Assembly (NCBI GenBank): GCA_035763085.1
Contig: DASUBV010000081.1
Location: 1 to 14,888, forward strand
Direction of reading: 5' to 3'
Source of the DNA: DASUBV01 sp035763085
Lineage (GTDB): Bacteria > Actinomycetota > Actinomycetes > Streptosporangiales > Streptosporangiaceae
Length of the DNA stretch: 14,888 bases
Made by a program: the position numbers and the translations under genes. Below the pieces are notes generated by a model. That model was not told the DNA's origin. It made no database searches and was given only the letters and a program-made list of their open reading frames with translations. How positions within the stretch are numbered: position 1 is the first letter of the stretch; each line of letters starts with the position of its first letter. Of this stretch, positions 9,037-14,888 are shown one piece after another.

Positions 9037-11424
9037 GTGACAGCACTGGACGAAATCAAGATCGGCGGGCTCGGCGCCAGCCGCAAGCGGGTGGAAGACA
9101 GCCGGTTCATCCGCGGCAAGGGCAACTACACCGACGACATCACGCTGCCCGGCATGCTGCACATGGAGATCCTGCGCAGCCCGCTGGCGCACGCGCGGAT
9201 CAAGTCGATCGACGCCAGCCGGGCCTGGGACATCCCCGGCGTGCACCTGGTGCTGACCGGCGAGATGATGGCGACCCGCAACCTGGCCTGGATGCCGACC
9301 CTGTCCTATGACACCCAGGCGGTACTGGCCACCGACAAGGTGCGCTTCCAGGGCCAGGAAGTGGCCTGCGTCATCGCTGACGACCCCTACATCGCCAAGG
9401 ACGCCTGCGAGGCCATCGACGTCGAGTACGAGCCGCTGCCGCCGATCGTCAGCCCGCAGCAGGCGCTGGCCGCCGGCGCGCCGGTGATCCGCGACGACAA
9501 GGAGAGCCAGGCCGACAACGTCATCTACAACTGGGAGGTCGGCGACCGCGCCGGCACCGACGCCGCCTTCGAGCAGGCCGACGTGATCTCCCGGCTGCAG
9601 CTGCACTACCCGCGCTCGCACCCGTCGCCGATCGAGTGCTGCGGCTCGATCGCGGACTTCGACCGGTCCACCTCCAAGCTCACCGTCTACATGACCACCC
9701 AGGCGCCGCACATCATCCGCGCCGCCGTGGCGCTGGTTGCCGAGCTGCCCGAGCACATGATCCGGATCGTGTCCCCCGACATCGGCGGCGGATTCGGCAA
9801 CAAGGTCCCGGTCTACCCCGGCTATGTCTGCTCGATCCTGGCTTCCATCCTGCTGGAGCGGCCGGTCAAGTGGATCGAGGACAAGTCCGGCAACCTGATC
9901 TCCACCGGCTTCGCCAGGGACGTCTACCTGGACGGCGAGATGGCGCTGCGCAAGGACGGGAAGATCCTCGGCGTCCGGATCCGCACCGACGCCGACCACG
10001 GCGCGTTCTTCTCCGACGCCCAGCCCAGCAAGTTCAAGATCGGGCTGCTGCACTCGACGTTCGCCGCCTACGACGTCCCGGCCGGGCACATCATGGCCCG
10101 CGGCACCTACACCAACAAGGCCCCCGGCGGGGTGGCCTACCGGTGCTCATTCCGGGTCACCGAGGCCATGTTCTTCCAGGAGCGGATGGTGCACGCGGCC
10201 GCCGGCGACCTGGGCATGGACCCGGCCGAGTTCCGCCGCATCAACCTGGTCCGTGACGACCAGTTCCCGCACCGGACCCCGTTCGGCTTCCTGCTCGACT
10301 CCGGCCAGTACGCCAGGTGCCTGGAGGTGGGGCTGGCGGCCATCGGCTACGAGGACTTCCGCCGCCAGCAGGCCGAGGCCCGCAAGCAGGGCCGGCTGCT
10401 GGGCCTGGGCATCTCGACGATGACCGAGCCGCTGGGCGCGGGCAACAGCCGCGAGTTCGACATCCTCGGCATCAAGATGTTCGACTCGGCCGAGCTGCGG
10501 GTGCACATGACCGGCAAGGCGATCGTCCGCACCGGGGCCAAGACCCAGGGCCAGGGCCACGAGACGACGTGGGCCCAGATCGTCAGCCACGAGCTGGGCA
10601 TCCCGGCCGAGGACATCACCGTCGAGGAGGGTGACACCGACACCGCGCCGTTCGGCATGGGCACCTATGCCTCGCGGTCCACCCCGGTGGCCGGCGCGGC
10701 GGTGGCGATGGTGTCGCGCAAGGTGCGGGCCAAGGCCAGGAAGCTGGCCGCGCACCTGCTGGAGGTCTCCGAGGAAGACGTCGAGTGGGAGCTGGGCCGC
10801 TTCTACGTGCGCAGCGCGCCGGACCGGGGGGTGACCATCCAGGAGTGCGCCATGGCCGCCTACAGCAACATGCCCGACGGCATGGAGCCCGGCCTGGAGA
10901 ACGTCGCCTATTACGACCCGCCCAACCTGACCTGGCCGTTCGCCGCCTACTTCGTGACCGTGGAGGTCGACCCGCAGACCGGGGTGTGGGACGTGCTCAA
11001 CATGGTCGCCGTAGATGACTGCGGCGTCCGGATCAATCCCATGATCGTCGAGGGGCAGATCATGGGCGGGCTGACCGAGGCCTACGCGATGGCCAACATG
11101 CAGTTCATCACCTTCGATGCCGAGGGCAACTGCGTGGGCTCGAACTACATGGACTACCTGCTGCCGACGGCCTGGGAGACGCCGGGCTTCGAACTGCACA
11201 GCGAGGTCGTCACCCCGAGCCCGCACCACCCGATCGGCGCCAAGGGCATCGGCGAGTGCGCGGCCGTCGGGGGGCCGGCCGCCTTCGTCAACGCCGTGCT
11301 GGACGCGCTGTCCGGCACCGGCGTCCGCAATATCGACATGCCTTTGCTGCCCGACCGGGTATGGGAGGCAGTCACCTACCACCGCGACGTGTCGGGTGCC
11401 CCGCCGGTGCGCGCGGACGACTAG
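9037..11424 (+). CDS. coxL: CODH large subunit CoxL, form I (copy 2)
   Basis: A 795-residue molybdenum subunit. The form I signature AYRCSFR is at residues 367-373, with Cys370 as the predicted copper ligand. PDIGGGFGNK, QGQGHETT (504-511) and GAKGIGE with catalytic Glu740 complete the cofactor site. The start is GTG 9037 (MTALDEIK), 4 bases after GGGAGGA; the nearby ATG 9032 hits a stop after one codon. This copy differs from copy 1 across the protein, for example in MTTQAPHIIR, in PFGFLLDSGQY where copy 1 has TGWQYDSGNY, and in GEC after the catalytic glutamate where copy 1 has GES. It is therefore an old paralogue or separately acquired gene, not a recent duplicate. Reaction: CO + H2O to CO2 with two electrons and two protons. 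CO as substrate follows from the motif; kinetics and affinity cannot be read from sequence. Confidence 0.95.
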   Translation: MTALDEIKIGGLGASRKRVEDSRFIRGKGNYTDDITLPGMLHMEILRSPLAHARIKSIDASRAWDIPGVHLVLTGEMMATRNLAWMPTLSYDTQAVLATDKVRFQGQEVACVIADDPYIAKDACEAIDVEYEPLPPIVSPQQALAAGAPVIRDDKESQADNVIYNWEVGDRAGTDAAFEQADVISRLQLHYPRSHPSPIECCGSIADFDRSTSKLTVYMTTQAPHIIRAAVALVAELPEHMIRIVSPDIGGGFGNKVPVYPGYVCSILASILLERPVKWIEDKSGNLISTGFARDVYLDGEMALRKDGKILGVRIRTDADHGAFFSDAQPSKFKIGLLHSTFAAYDVPAGHIMARGTYTNKAPGGVAYRCSFRVTEAMFFQERMVHAAAGDLGMDPAEFRRINLVRDDQFPHRTPFGFLLDSGQYARCLEVGLAAIGYEDFRRQQAEARKQGRLLGLGISTMTEPLGAGNSREFDILGIKMFDSAELRVHMTGKAIVRTGAKTQGQGHETTWAQIVSHELGIPAEDITVEEGDTDTAPFGMGTYASRSTPVAGAAVAMVSRKVRAKARKLAAHLLEVSEEDVEWELGRFYVRSAPDRGVTIQECAMAAYSNMPDGMEPGLENVAYYDPPNLTWPFAAYFVTVEVDPQTGVWDVLNMVAVDDCGVRINPMIVEGQIMGGLTEAYAMANMQFITFDAEGNCVGSNYMDYLLPTAWETPGFELHSEVVTPSPHHPIGAKGIGECAAVGGPAAFVNAVLDALSGTGVRNIDMPLLPDRVWEAVTYHRDVSGAPPVRADD

Positions 11425-11440
11425 CAGGGGAGATGGCGTG

Positions 11441-12382
11441 ATGGACAGCTGGGACGTGCTGGCGCAGGCCAGCGACCTGGCCCGGCGGGGGGAGGCGTGC
11501 GCGCTGGCGACGGTGGTCTGGCGGCAGGGCCCCTCGTCCAGCCAGCAGGGCTCCCGGGCGATCATCACCGCCGACGGCGAGCTGCGCGGCTGGATCGGCG
11601 GCGCCTGCGCCGAGCCGGCGGTCATCCGGGCCGCCCGTCAGGTCATCGCGGAGGGATCGGCTCGCCTGCTGCTGCTGGGCAGCCCCGCCCAGTTCGGCGA
11701 GTCCGTCCCGGACGGCATGACGGTGGTGCCGATCTCCTGCCAGAGCGAGGGCGCGCTGGAGGTCTACATCGAGCCGGTCGTGCCCGCGCCCAGCCTGGTG
11801 GTCGTCGGCCGGTCGCCAATGGCCGCGACGCTAACCGAGCTGGCCCGCGCGGTCGGCTGGCAGGCCCGGCTGATTCCCGGCGAGGAGTTCAGCACCGCGG
11901 ACGCGGACGCCAGCTCGATGGTGGTGGTGGCCACCCAGGGCCACGGCGACGAGGAGGCCGTCGAGCAGGCGGCCGCGGCCCGGCCGGCCTACCTGGGCCT
12001 GGTCGGCTCGGCGCGGCGCGGCGCGGCTGTCCTGGGCTACCTCGCCGAGCGCGGCGTGCCGCGTGACCAGCTCGACCGGGTCCGCGTGCCCGCGGGCCTG
12101 GACCTCGGACCGACCAGTCATCAGGAGATCGCCGTCGCGATCCTGGCTGAGCTGGTTCAGCTGCGGGCCGACGGCACGCTCAGCACCGGCGTCCCGGCCG
12201 CGGCCGGCGGCCGCGCGCCGGCGGAGGCGACCGACCCGGTCTGCGGGATGACCGTGACCGCCGGCCCGGGCAGCCGGCCGCTGGAGCATGGCGGCACCAC
12301 CTATTACTTCTGCAGTGCCGGCTGCCGGCGGGCATTTGAGGCCGAGCCCGCCGCCTACGCGAAGGATGAGTCGCGATGCTGA
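11441..12382 (+). CDS. XdhC/CoxI-family maturation protein with C-terminal YHS domain
   Basis: A 313-residue protein of three parts. Residues 1-70 are the XdhC/CoxI N-terminal domain (RQGPSSSQQGSRAI, GWIGGACAEPAVI). Residues about 117-240 form the Rossmann-like XdhC C-terminal domain (LVVVGRSPMAATL, YLGLVGSARRGAAV, TSHQEIAVAILAEL). Residues 265-307 are a YHS domain: DPVCGMTV with Cys268, then YYFCSAGCRRAF with Cys291 and Cys295. Family knowledge: XdhC proteins bind and sulfurate molybdenum cofactor before insertion into xanthine-dehydrogenase-type enzymes, and CODH gene clusters carry relatives (CoxF, CoxI). YHS domains are cysteine-containing, metal-associated modules often joined to copper or heavy-metal proteins. 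A copper-handling role for the Mo-S-Cu site is inference. ATG 11441 follows GGGGAG by 8 bases; GTG 11438 directly before it is an alternative. The stop overlaps coxG by 7 bases. Confidence 0.9.
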   Translation: MDSWDVLAQASDLARRGEACALATVVWRQGPSSSQQGSRAIITADGELRGWIGGACAEPAVIRAARQVIAEGSARLLLLGSPAQFGESVPDGMTVVPISCQSEGALEVYIEPVVPAPSLVVVGRSPMAATLTELARAVGWQARLIPGEEFSTADADASSMVVVATQGHGDEEAVEQAAAARPAYLGLVGSARRGAAVLGYLAERGVPRDQLDRVRVPAGLDLGPTSHQEIAVAILAELVQLRADGTLSTGVPAAAGGRAPAEATDPVCGMTVTAGPGSRPLEHGGTTYYFCSAGCRRAFEAEPAAYAKDESRC

Positions 12383-12960
12383 TCAAGAACGAGTTCGAGG
12401 TCGGGCAGCCGGTCGACAAAGTGTGGTCGTTCTTCGACAACATCCCCCAGGTGGCGGCCTGCCTGCCGGGCACCGAGCTGACCGCCGATCACGGCGACAA
12501 CTCCTACGACGGCCGGGTCGCCGTGCGGATGGGCCCGGTGAAGCTCCAGTTCGCCGGCACCGCGAAGATCACCGAGCGCGACGAGGCAGCAAAGCGGATC
12601 GTGGTCGACGCCAGCGGCGCTGAGGTCCGCGGCCGCGGCCAGGCCAGCATGGTCGTGACGGCCCGGCTGACACCCGCCGGCCGCGGCACCCGGGTCGGCG
12701 TCGACCAGGACCTCCAGCTGGCCGGGGCGGCCGCCCAGTACGGGCGCGGCATGATCTCCGACGTCACGGCCGTGCTGATGCGGGACTTCTCGGCCAACCT
12801 GATGCACCGGATTGACGCGCTGGAACGCGGCGAGTCGCCCGGCCAGATCGCCACCGCCAGCCCGGCCAGCGGCTTCCGGCTCGGCCTGCAGGCCGCCCAG
12901 CTCGCGCTGATGCGGGTCTTCCGCCGGTTCTTCCTGCCCTACCAGCCCCGCCCGAGCTAA
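12376..12960 (+). CDS. coxG: CoxG, SRPBCC-family CODH membrane/quinone coupling protein
   Basis: A 194-residue CoxG-family protein. Residues 1-145 match the SRPBCC hydrophobic-pocket fold (MLIKNEFEVGQPVDKVWSFF, VAACLPGTEL, VRMGPVKLQFAGTAKI, RDFSANLMHRI), followed by a flexible stretch and an amphipathic C-terminal tail (RLGLQAAQLALMRVFRRFF) that could touch the membrane. Family knowledge: CoxG links CODH to the cytoplasmic membrane, and recent work in mycobacteria indicates that it binds menaquinone and passes CO-derived electrons to it. The start ATG 12376 lies within the end of the preceding gene, 9 bases after GAAGGA (12361-12366). TAA is followed at once by the ribosome site of the first small membrane protein. 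It is the only CoxG in view, so it may serve both CODH copies. Confidence 0.93.
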   Translation: MLIKNEFEVGQPVDKVWSFFDNIPQVAACLPGTELTADHGDNSYDGRVAVRMGPVKLQFAGTAKITERDEAAKRIVVDASGAEVRGRGQASMVVTARLTPAGRGTRVGVDQDLQLAGAAAQYGRGMISDVTAVLMRDFSANLMHRIDALERGESPGQIATASPASGFRLGLQAAQLALMRVFRRFFLPYQPRPS

Positions 12961-12972
12961 GGAGGCAGACCC

Positions 12973-13230
12973 ATGGTCTTGTGGTGGATCGGCAACGTGA
13001 TCCTGCTGGTCGTGGTCCTGCCCGTGGTGATCGCCCTGCTCAACCGGGTGCTCGCCGCCCTGGAGCGGATCCGCGCGGCCACCGACGACATCCTGGCCGG
13101 CGGCGTGCAGCTCGTCGGTGAGCTCGACGAGGTGCCCGAGCTGCTGGCCACGACCGACCGGACCGTTCATGACGTCTCCGTCGGCGCCGTCCGCTACGCG
13201 GGCTCCGTCGCGAAACTGCTGGGCTCCTGA
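12973..13230 (+). CDS. Small single-pass membrane protein A (cox operon)
   Basis: 85 residues of unrecognised family. A membrane helix occupies about residues 3-24 (WWIGNVILLVVVLPVVIALL), immediately followed by basic residues (NRVLAALERIR), so the short N-terminus should face out and the tail the cytoplasm. The tail is helical with hydrophobic spacing. The block GGVQLVGELDEVPELL aligns with GGVQAVAELTSPVPERL of the next gene, so the two are paralogues. GGAGG at 12961-12965, directly after the coxG stop, gives an ideal 7-base spacing to ATG 12973. Position implies co-transcription with coxG and a membrane role near CODH; that function is inferred only. Confidence 0.85.
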   Translation: MVLWWIGNVILLVVVLPVVIALLNRVLAALERIRAATDDILAGGVQLVGELDEVPELLATTDRTVHDVSVGAVRYAGSVAKLLGS

Positions 13231-13259
13231 CCACGGGGCTAGCGGAAGGGAGCAAGGCC

Positions 13260-13487
13260 ATGCCAGCTGCAGCCTGGATGACCGTGGCCGTCGCGGGACT
13301 GATCATCGCCATCACCGCGGTCGGCCTGATCCGGGTCATCTTCCACCTGCGCGCGATCCGCGCCACGCTGCGCGCCACCACCGGCGGGGTGCAGGCGGTC
13401 GCCGAGCTGACCAGCCCGGTGCCCGAGCGGCTGACCTCGGTCAACGCCAGCCTCAAGCCGGTCAGAGACTTCTGCGAGACGGTCTGA
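13260..13487 (+). CDS. Small single-pass membrane protein B (cox operon)
   Basis: 75 residues, unrecognised. The membrane helix is at about residues 6-27 (WMTVAVAGLIIAITAVGLI), followed by RVIFHLRAIRATLR, which predicts a cytoplasmic tail by the positive-inside rule. The tail contains GGVQAVAELTSPVPERL, matching protein A in spacing and in most key residues. One cysteine (FCETV) lies close to the C-terminus. ATG 13260 is preceded by GGAAGGGAG, 29 bases after the stop of protein A. It is likely a tandem duplicate of A that has diverged. No enzymatic motif is visible. Confidence 0.82.
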   Translation: MPAAAWMTVAVAGLIIAITAVGLIRVIFHLRAIRATLRATTGGVQAVAELTSPVPERLTSVNASLKPVRDFCETV

Positions 13488-13524
13488 TGAACACGAGCAC
13501 TCAGCACAGCGCCGGGAGGGCACG

Positions 13525-13809
13525 ATGACCGGGACTGTCGCGGCCGCAGCCGCCGCGGACAACACCAGCACCTTCGGCTGGATCCTCGGCTACACGATCG
13601 GCGGGGTCATCCTGGTGGTGGTGGTCGTCCTGGTGGTGACGATCCTGCTGCTGGCCCGCTCGATCGGCGACGAGGCACCCAAGATCAATGACTCGCTCAA
13701 ACGGGCCGTGACCAACACCGCGCCGCTGGGCGCGCTGCGCACCACCATCGAGCACGCCACGATCATCATCGGCGGCCTGCAGCGCGGCCGCGCGCGGCTG
13801 GGAGGGTGA
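13525..13809 (+). CDS. Small single-pass membrane protein C (cox operon)
   Basis: 94 residues, unrecognised. An Ala-rich N-terminus precedes a long membrane helix at about residues 18-44 (WILGYTIGGVILVVVVVLVV), followed by an ARSIGDEAPKINDSLKRA cytoplasmic segment. The tail block DSLKRAVTNTAPLGAL resembles ETLKAAEANTADAEL of the next gene, pairing C with D. The C-terminus is basic (QRGRARLGG). GGGAGGG lies just before ATG 13525, and the stop at 13807-13809 meets the next gene's ribosome site and start. It is co-transcribed and probably part of the same complex as its neighbours (inference). Confidence 0.83.
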   Translation: MTGTVAAAAAADNTSTFGWILGYTIGGVILVVVVVLVVTILLLARSIGDEAPKINDSLKRAVTNTAPLGALRTTIEHATIIIGGLQRGRARLGG

Positions 13810-13811
13810 TG

Positions 13812-14102
13812 ATGCACACGCTGGCCCTGTCGGATACGACACAGACGCTGTGGTGGAGCGCGATCGGCGTCGGCTTCTTCGTGGTGATCGCGGTCGCGGC
13901 CCTGCTGAGCCTGCTCATCTACCTCATCAAGGTCATTGACCGCCGGGTCGTCGAGGTCCGGGAAACCCTGAAGGCGGCGGAGGCGAACACTGCCGATGCC
14001 GAGCTCATCCCCCAGGTGGCCGGCGGCGTCGAGGCGGTCCTGGCCGAGGGGCTGCAGCATCATCTGTTCCTCGGCCGGGTGCTCGGAAAGGTGCGGCTAT
14101 GA
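13812..14102 (+). CDS. Small single-pass membrane protein D (cox operon)
   Basis: 96 residues, unrecognised. A short polar N-terminus (MHTLALSDTTQT) leads into a membrane helix at about residues 13-38 (WWSAIGVGFFVVIAVAALLS), then KVIDRRVVEVRETLK at the cytoplasmic side. The tail shares LKxAxxNTA with protein C and ends in EGLQHHLFLGRVLG. Three in-frame starts compete (GTG 13806, ATG 13809, ATG 13812). ATG 13812 gives the best spacing to GGGAGGG (13800-13806); ATG 13809 overlaps the preceding stop and would add one Met. The stop overlaps the next start in ATGA. Confidence 0.83.
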   Translation: MHTLALSDTTQTLWWSAIGVGFFVVIAVAALLSLLIYLIKVIDRRVVEVRETLKAAEANTADAELIPQVAGGVEAVLAEGLQHHLFLGRVLGKVRL

Positions 14103-14455
14103 CAGCGCTAGTCGTCGTCACGGTCATCGTCATCGTGCTGCTCATCGCCGGCCTGGCCTTCTACCTGTTCTGGGCGGGGACGCTGCTGAACAAGGTCGCC
14201 GCGAACCTGGAGGAGTCGGCCGGGCTGGTCACGAAGATCGGCGACAACGCCCGGGTGATCAAGCCCGGCGTGGAGCACATCAACCGGACCGGCGGCGTGG
14301 TCGCGGGGGCGCTCCCGTTGCTGTACGGGATGGCCGAGGACATCGTCGCCGGCGTCGCACCGCGACCCGAGCCGCCCGCCGAGCCCCCGGTGGCCCGTCC
14401 CGCCTCCGGCCGCCGCCGCTCCCGCCTCCACGACGCAGTCGGTTACAGAAGTTAA
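14099..14455 (+). CDS. Small single-pass membrane protein E (last cox operon gene)
   Basis: 118 residues, unrecognised. The membrane helix begins almost at once (residues 4-26, LVVVTVIVIVLLIAGLAFYL). It is followed by a helical cytoplasmic region (LLNKVAANLEESAGLVTKIG, then GVEHINRTGGVVAG) resembling the layout of proteins A-D. A Pro-rich linker (PRPEPPAEPPVARP) and a basic tail (SGRRRSRLHD) follow and are absent from the other four. The start ATG 14099 shares ATGA with the stop of D and follows GGAAAGG. A strong hairpin begins about 60 bases after the stop, so this is probably the last gene of the operon. Function is unknown. Confidence 0.82.
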   Translation: MTALVVVTVIVIVLLIAGLAFYLFWAGTLLNKVAANLEESAGLVTKIGDNARVIKPGVEHINRTGGVVAGALPLLYGMAEDIVAGVAPRPEPPAEPPVARPASGRRRSRLHDAVGYRS

Positions 14456-14513
14456 CCCAGGGGGGCCGCCTCCTGGAACCCCCAGTGCTGAAGGCCTCCT
14501 GCCCCCAGACCCC

Positions 14514-14545
14514 CCTGGAGGGTCGCTGCAGGCCGACCCTCCAGG
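14514..14545 (+). terminator. Perfect 12-bp hairpin, probable terminator of the rightward operon
   Basis: CCTGGAGGGTCG (14514-14525) pairs perfectly with CGACCCTCCAGG (14534-14545) across an 8-base loop that contains CTGCAG. It lies 58 bases after the last stop codon. No T run follows, which is common for actinobacterial terminators. Confidence 0.6.
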
Positions 14546-14547
14546 CC

Positions 14548-14587
14548 AGCCCTTCGGGCCGTCCTTCCGGACCGTCCTTCGCGACCG
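14548..14587. repeat. 40-base direct repeat, unit 1
   Basis: It starts AGCCCTTCGGGCCGTCC (17 bases) and ends TCCTTCGCGACCG (13 bases). Both blocks are identical to unit 2 at 14627-14666, exactly 79 bases further on. The 10-base middle differs but in each unit forms a small hairpin with its flank (here GTCC-TTCC-GGAC, 14561-14572). Confidence 0.75.
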
Positions 14588-14626
14588 AGAACCCTGGTGG
14601 GCCAGTGTGGTAGGGAGCTGCCTATA

Positions 14627-14666
14627 AGCCCTTCGGGCCGTCCCTTACGGGCCTCCTTCGCGACCG
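14627..14666. repeat. 40-base direct repeat, unit 2
   Basis: Same ends as unit 1, with a different 10-base middle (CTTACGGGCC) that allows a CCC-TTAC-GGG stem in place of the unit 1 stem. The end overlaps the first bases of the next hairpin. The unit resembles a non-coding palindromic repeat family rather than a coding duplication. Confidence 0.75.
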
Positions 14667-14685
14667 CCCCGGGGTTCCGGGGCGG
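14664..14685. terminator. 9-bp GC hairpin between convergent genes
   Basis: CCGCCCCGG (14664-14672) pairs perfectly with CCGGGGCGG (14677-14685) over a GGTT loop. It lies between the end of the cox operon and the convergent gene that stops at 14721, so it could act as a terminator for either strand. No T run is present on either side. Confidence 0.45.
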
Positions 14686-14720
14686 GACGCCTCCGGTCTG
14701 GGGGTCCGGGGATAATTTCC

Positions 14721-14888
14721 CTAACGTCGCCGCGGCGTATCCGGCAACGTCCCGTGCTCGCTCTGGCCGATCCAGTGGTCTTTCCAGGCCTGGTCGTAGC
14801 GCTCGGTGTTGCACGTGGGGCGGTAGACCGCGATCAGCTCGCGGGCGATCTGCTCGCGGTGCGCCCGCGTCCCGCCCGGCACCTCGAA
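14721..14888 (-). CDS. C-terminal fragment of an unidentified protein (5' part beyond window)
   Basis: From the right edge the minus strand is open for 55 codons to TAG at 14723-14721. The translation has a protein-like composition (AHREQIARELIAVYRPTCN, then RYDQAWKDHWIGQ) and ends in PDTPRRR. The pattern E-LI--YRP-CN resembles the end of GIY-YIG nuclease-type domains, but the catalytic part is outside the window, so this is only a suggestion. It converges on the cox operon and has no evident link to it. Confidence 0.6.
   Translation of the reverse strand, partial: FEVPGGTRAHREQIARELIAVYRPTCNTERYDQAWKDHWIGQSEHGTLPDTPRRR

Noticed and set aside
11117..11440. Open frame extending upstream of the XdhC-YHS gene into coxL2
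   Set aside because: The extension overlaps coxL2 in another frame and has no family similarity; ATG 11441 has a well-placed GGGGAG.
10147..11625. 492-codon minus-strand open frame opposite coxL2 and the XdhC gene
   Set aside because: Shadow of coxL2: rich in His/Arg/Gly/Val with no recognisable motif, while the plus strand encodes all CoxL motifs.
13487..13528. 13-codon open frame between small membrane proteins B and C
   Set aside because: Its ATG overlaps the stop of B and its stop overlaps the start of C, which could help translational coupling, but it has no ribosome site and is too short to support as a gene.

Overview
The window is about 70% G+C with strong codon-position GC bias, GGAGG-type ribosome binding sites, several GTG starts and tightly packed, often overlapping genes. 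This suggests a high-GC actinobacterium; I cannot name the genus. No rRNA, tRNA, CRISPR array or insertion sequence was found.

Nearly the whole window is an aerobic carbon monoxide dehydrogenase (CODH) locus with two complete, different sets of structural genes, transcribed divergently. The left operon (minus strand, about 5999 down to 1) reads coxM1-coxS1-coxL1-coxD-coxE, and coxE runs off the left edge. The right operon (plus strand, about 7239 to 14455) reads small unknown ORF-coxM2-coxS2-coxL2-XdhC/YHS fusion-coxG-five small single-pass membrane proteins. A LysR-type regulator (6130-7074) lies between them. Both CoxL proteins carry the form I active-site signature AYXCSFR with the copper-ligand cysteine and the GAKG(V/I)GE catalytic glutamate, so both look like CO-oxidising enzymes and not form II relatives.

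The accessory genes are divided between the operons. The AAA+ ATPase CoxD and the VWA protein CoxE, known to mature the Mo-S-Cu cluster, are only in the left operon. The XdhC-family protein and the CoxG (SRPBCC) protein, linked to maturation and to membrane/quinone coupling, are only in the right operon. The simplest reading is one shared maturation and anchoring set serving two isoenzymes, with the LysR protein controlling one or both arms.

The least familiar part is 12973-14455: five consecutive genes of 75-118 codons, each encoding one N-terminal membrane helix followed by a short cytoplasmic helical tail. Two pairs show visible similarity, suggesting tandem duplication. Their place directly after coxG suggests a membrane platform for CODH, but that is inference.

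The operon ends at 14455, followed by a perfect 12-bp hairpin (probable terminator), a pair of 40-bp direct repeats, a 9-bp hairpin, and then the 3' end of an unrelated convergent minus-strand gene (14721-14888) cut by the right edge.
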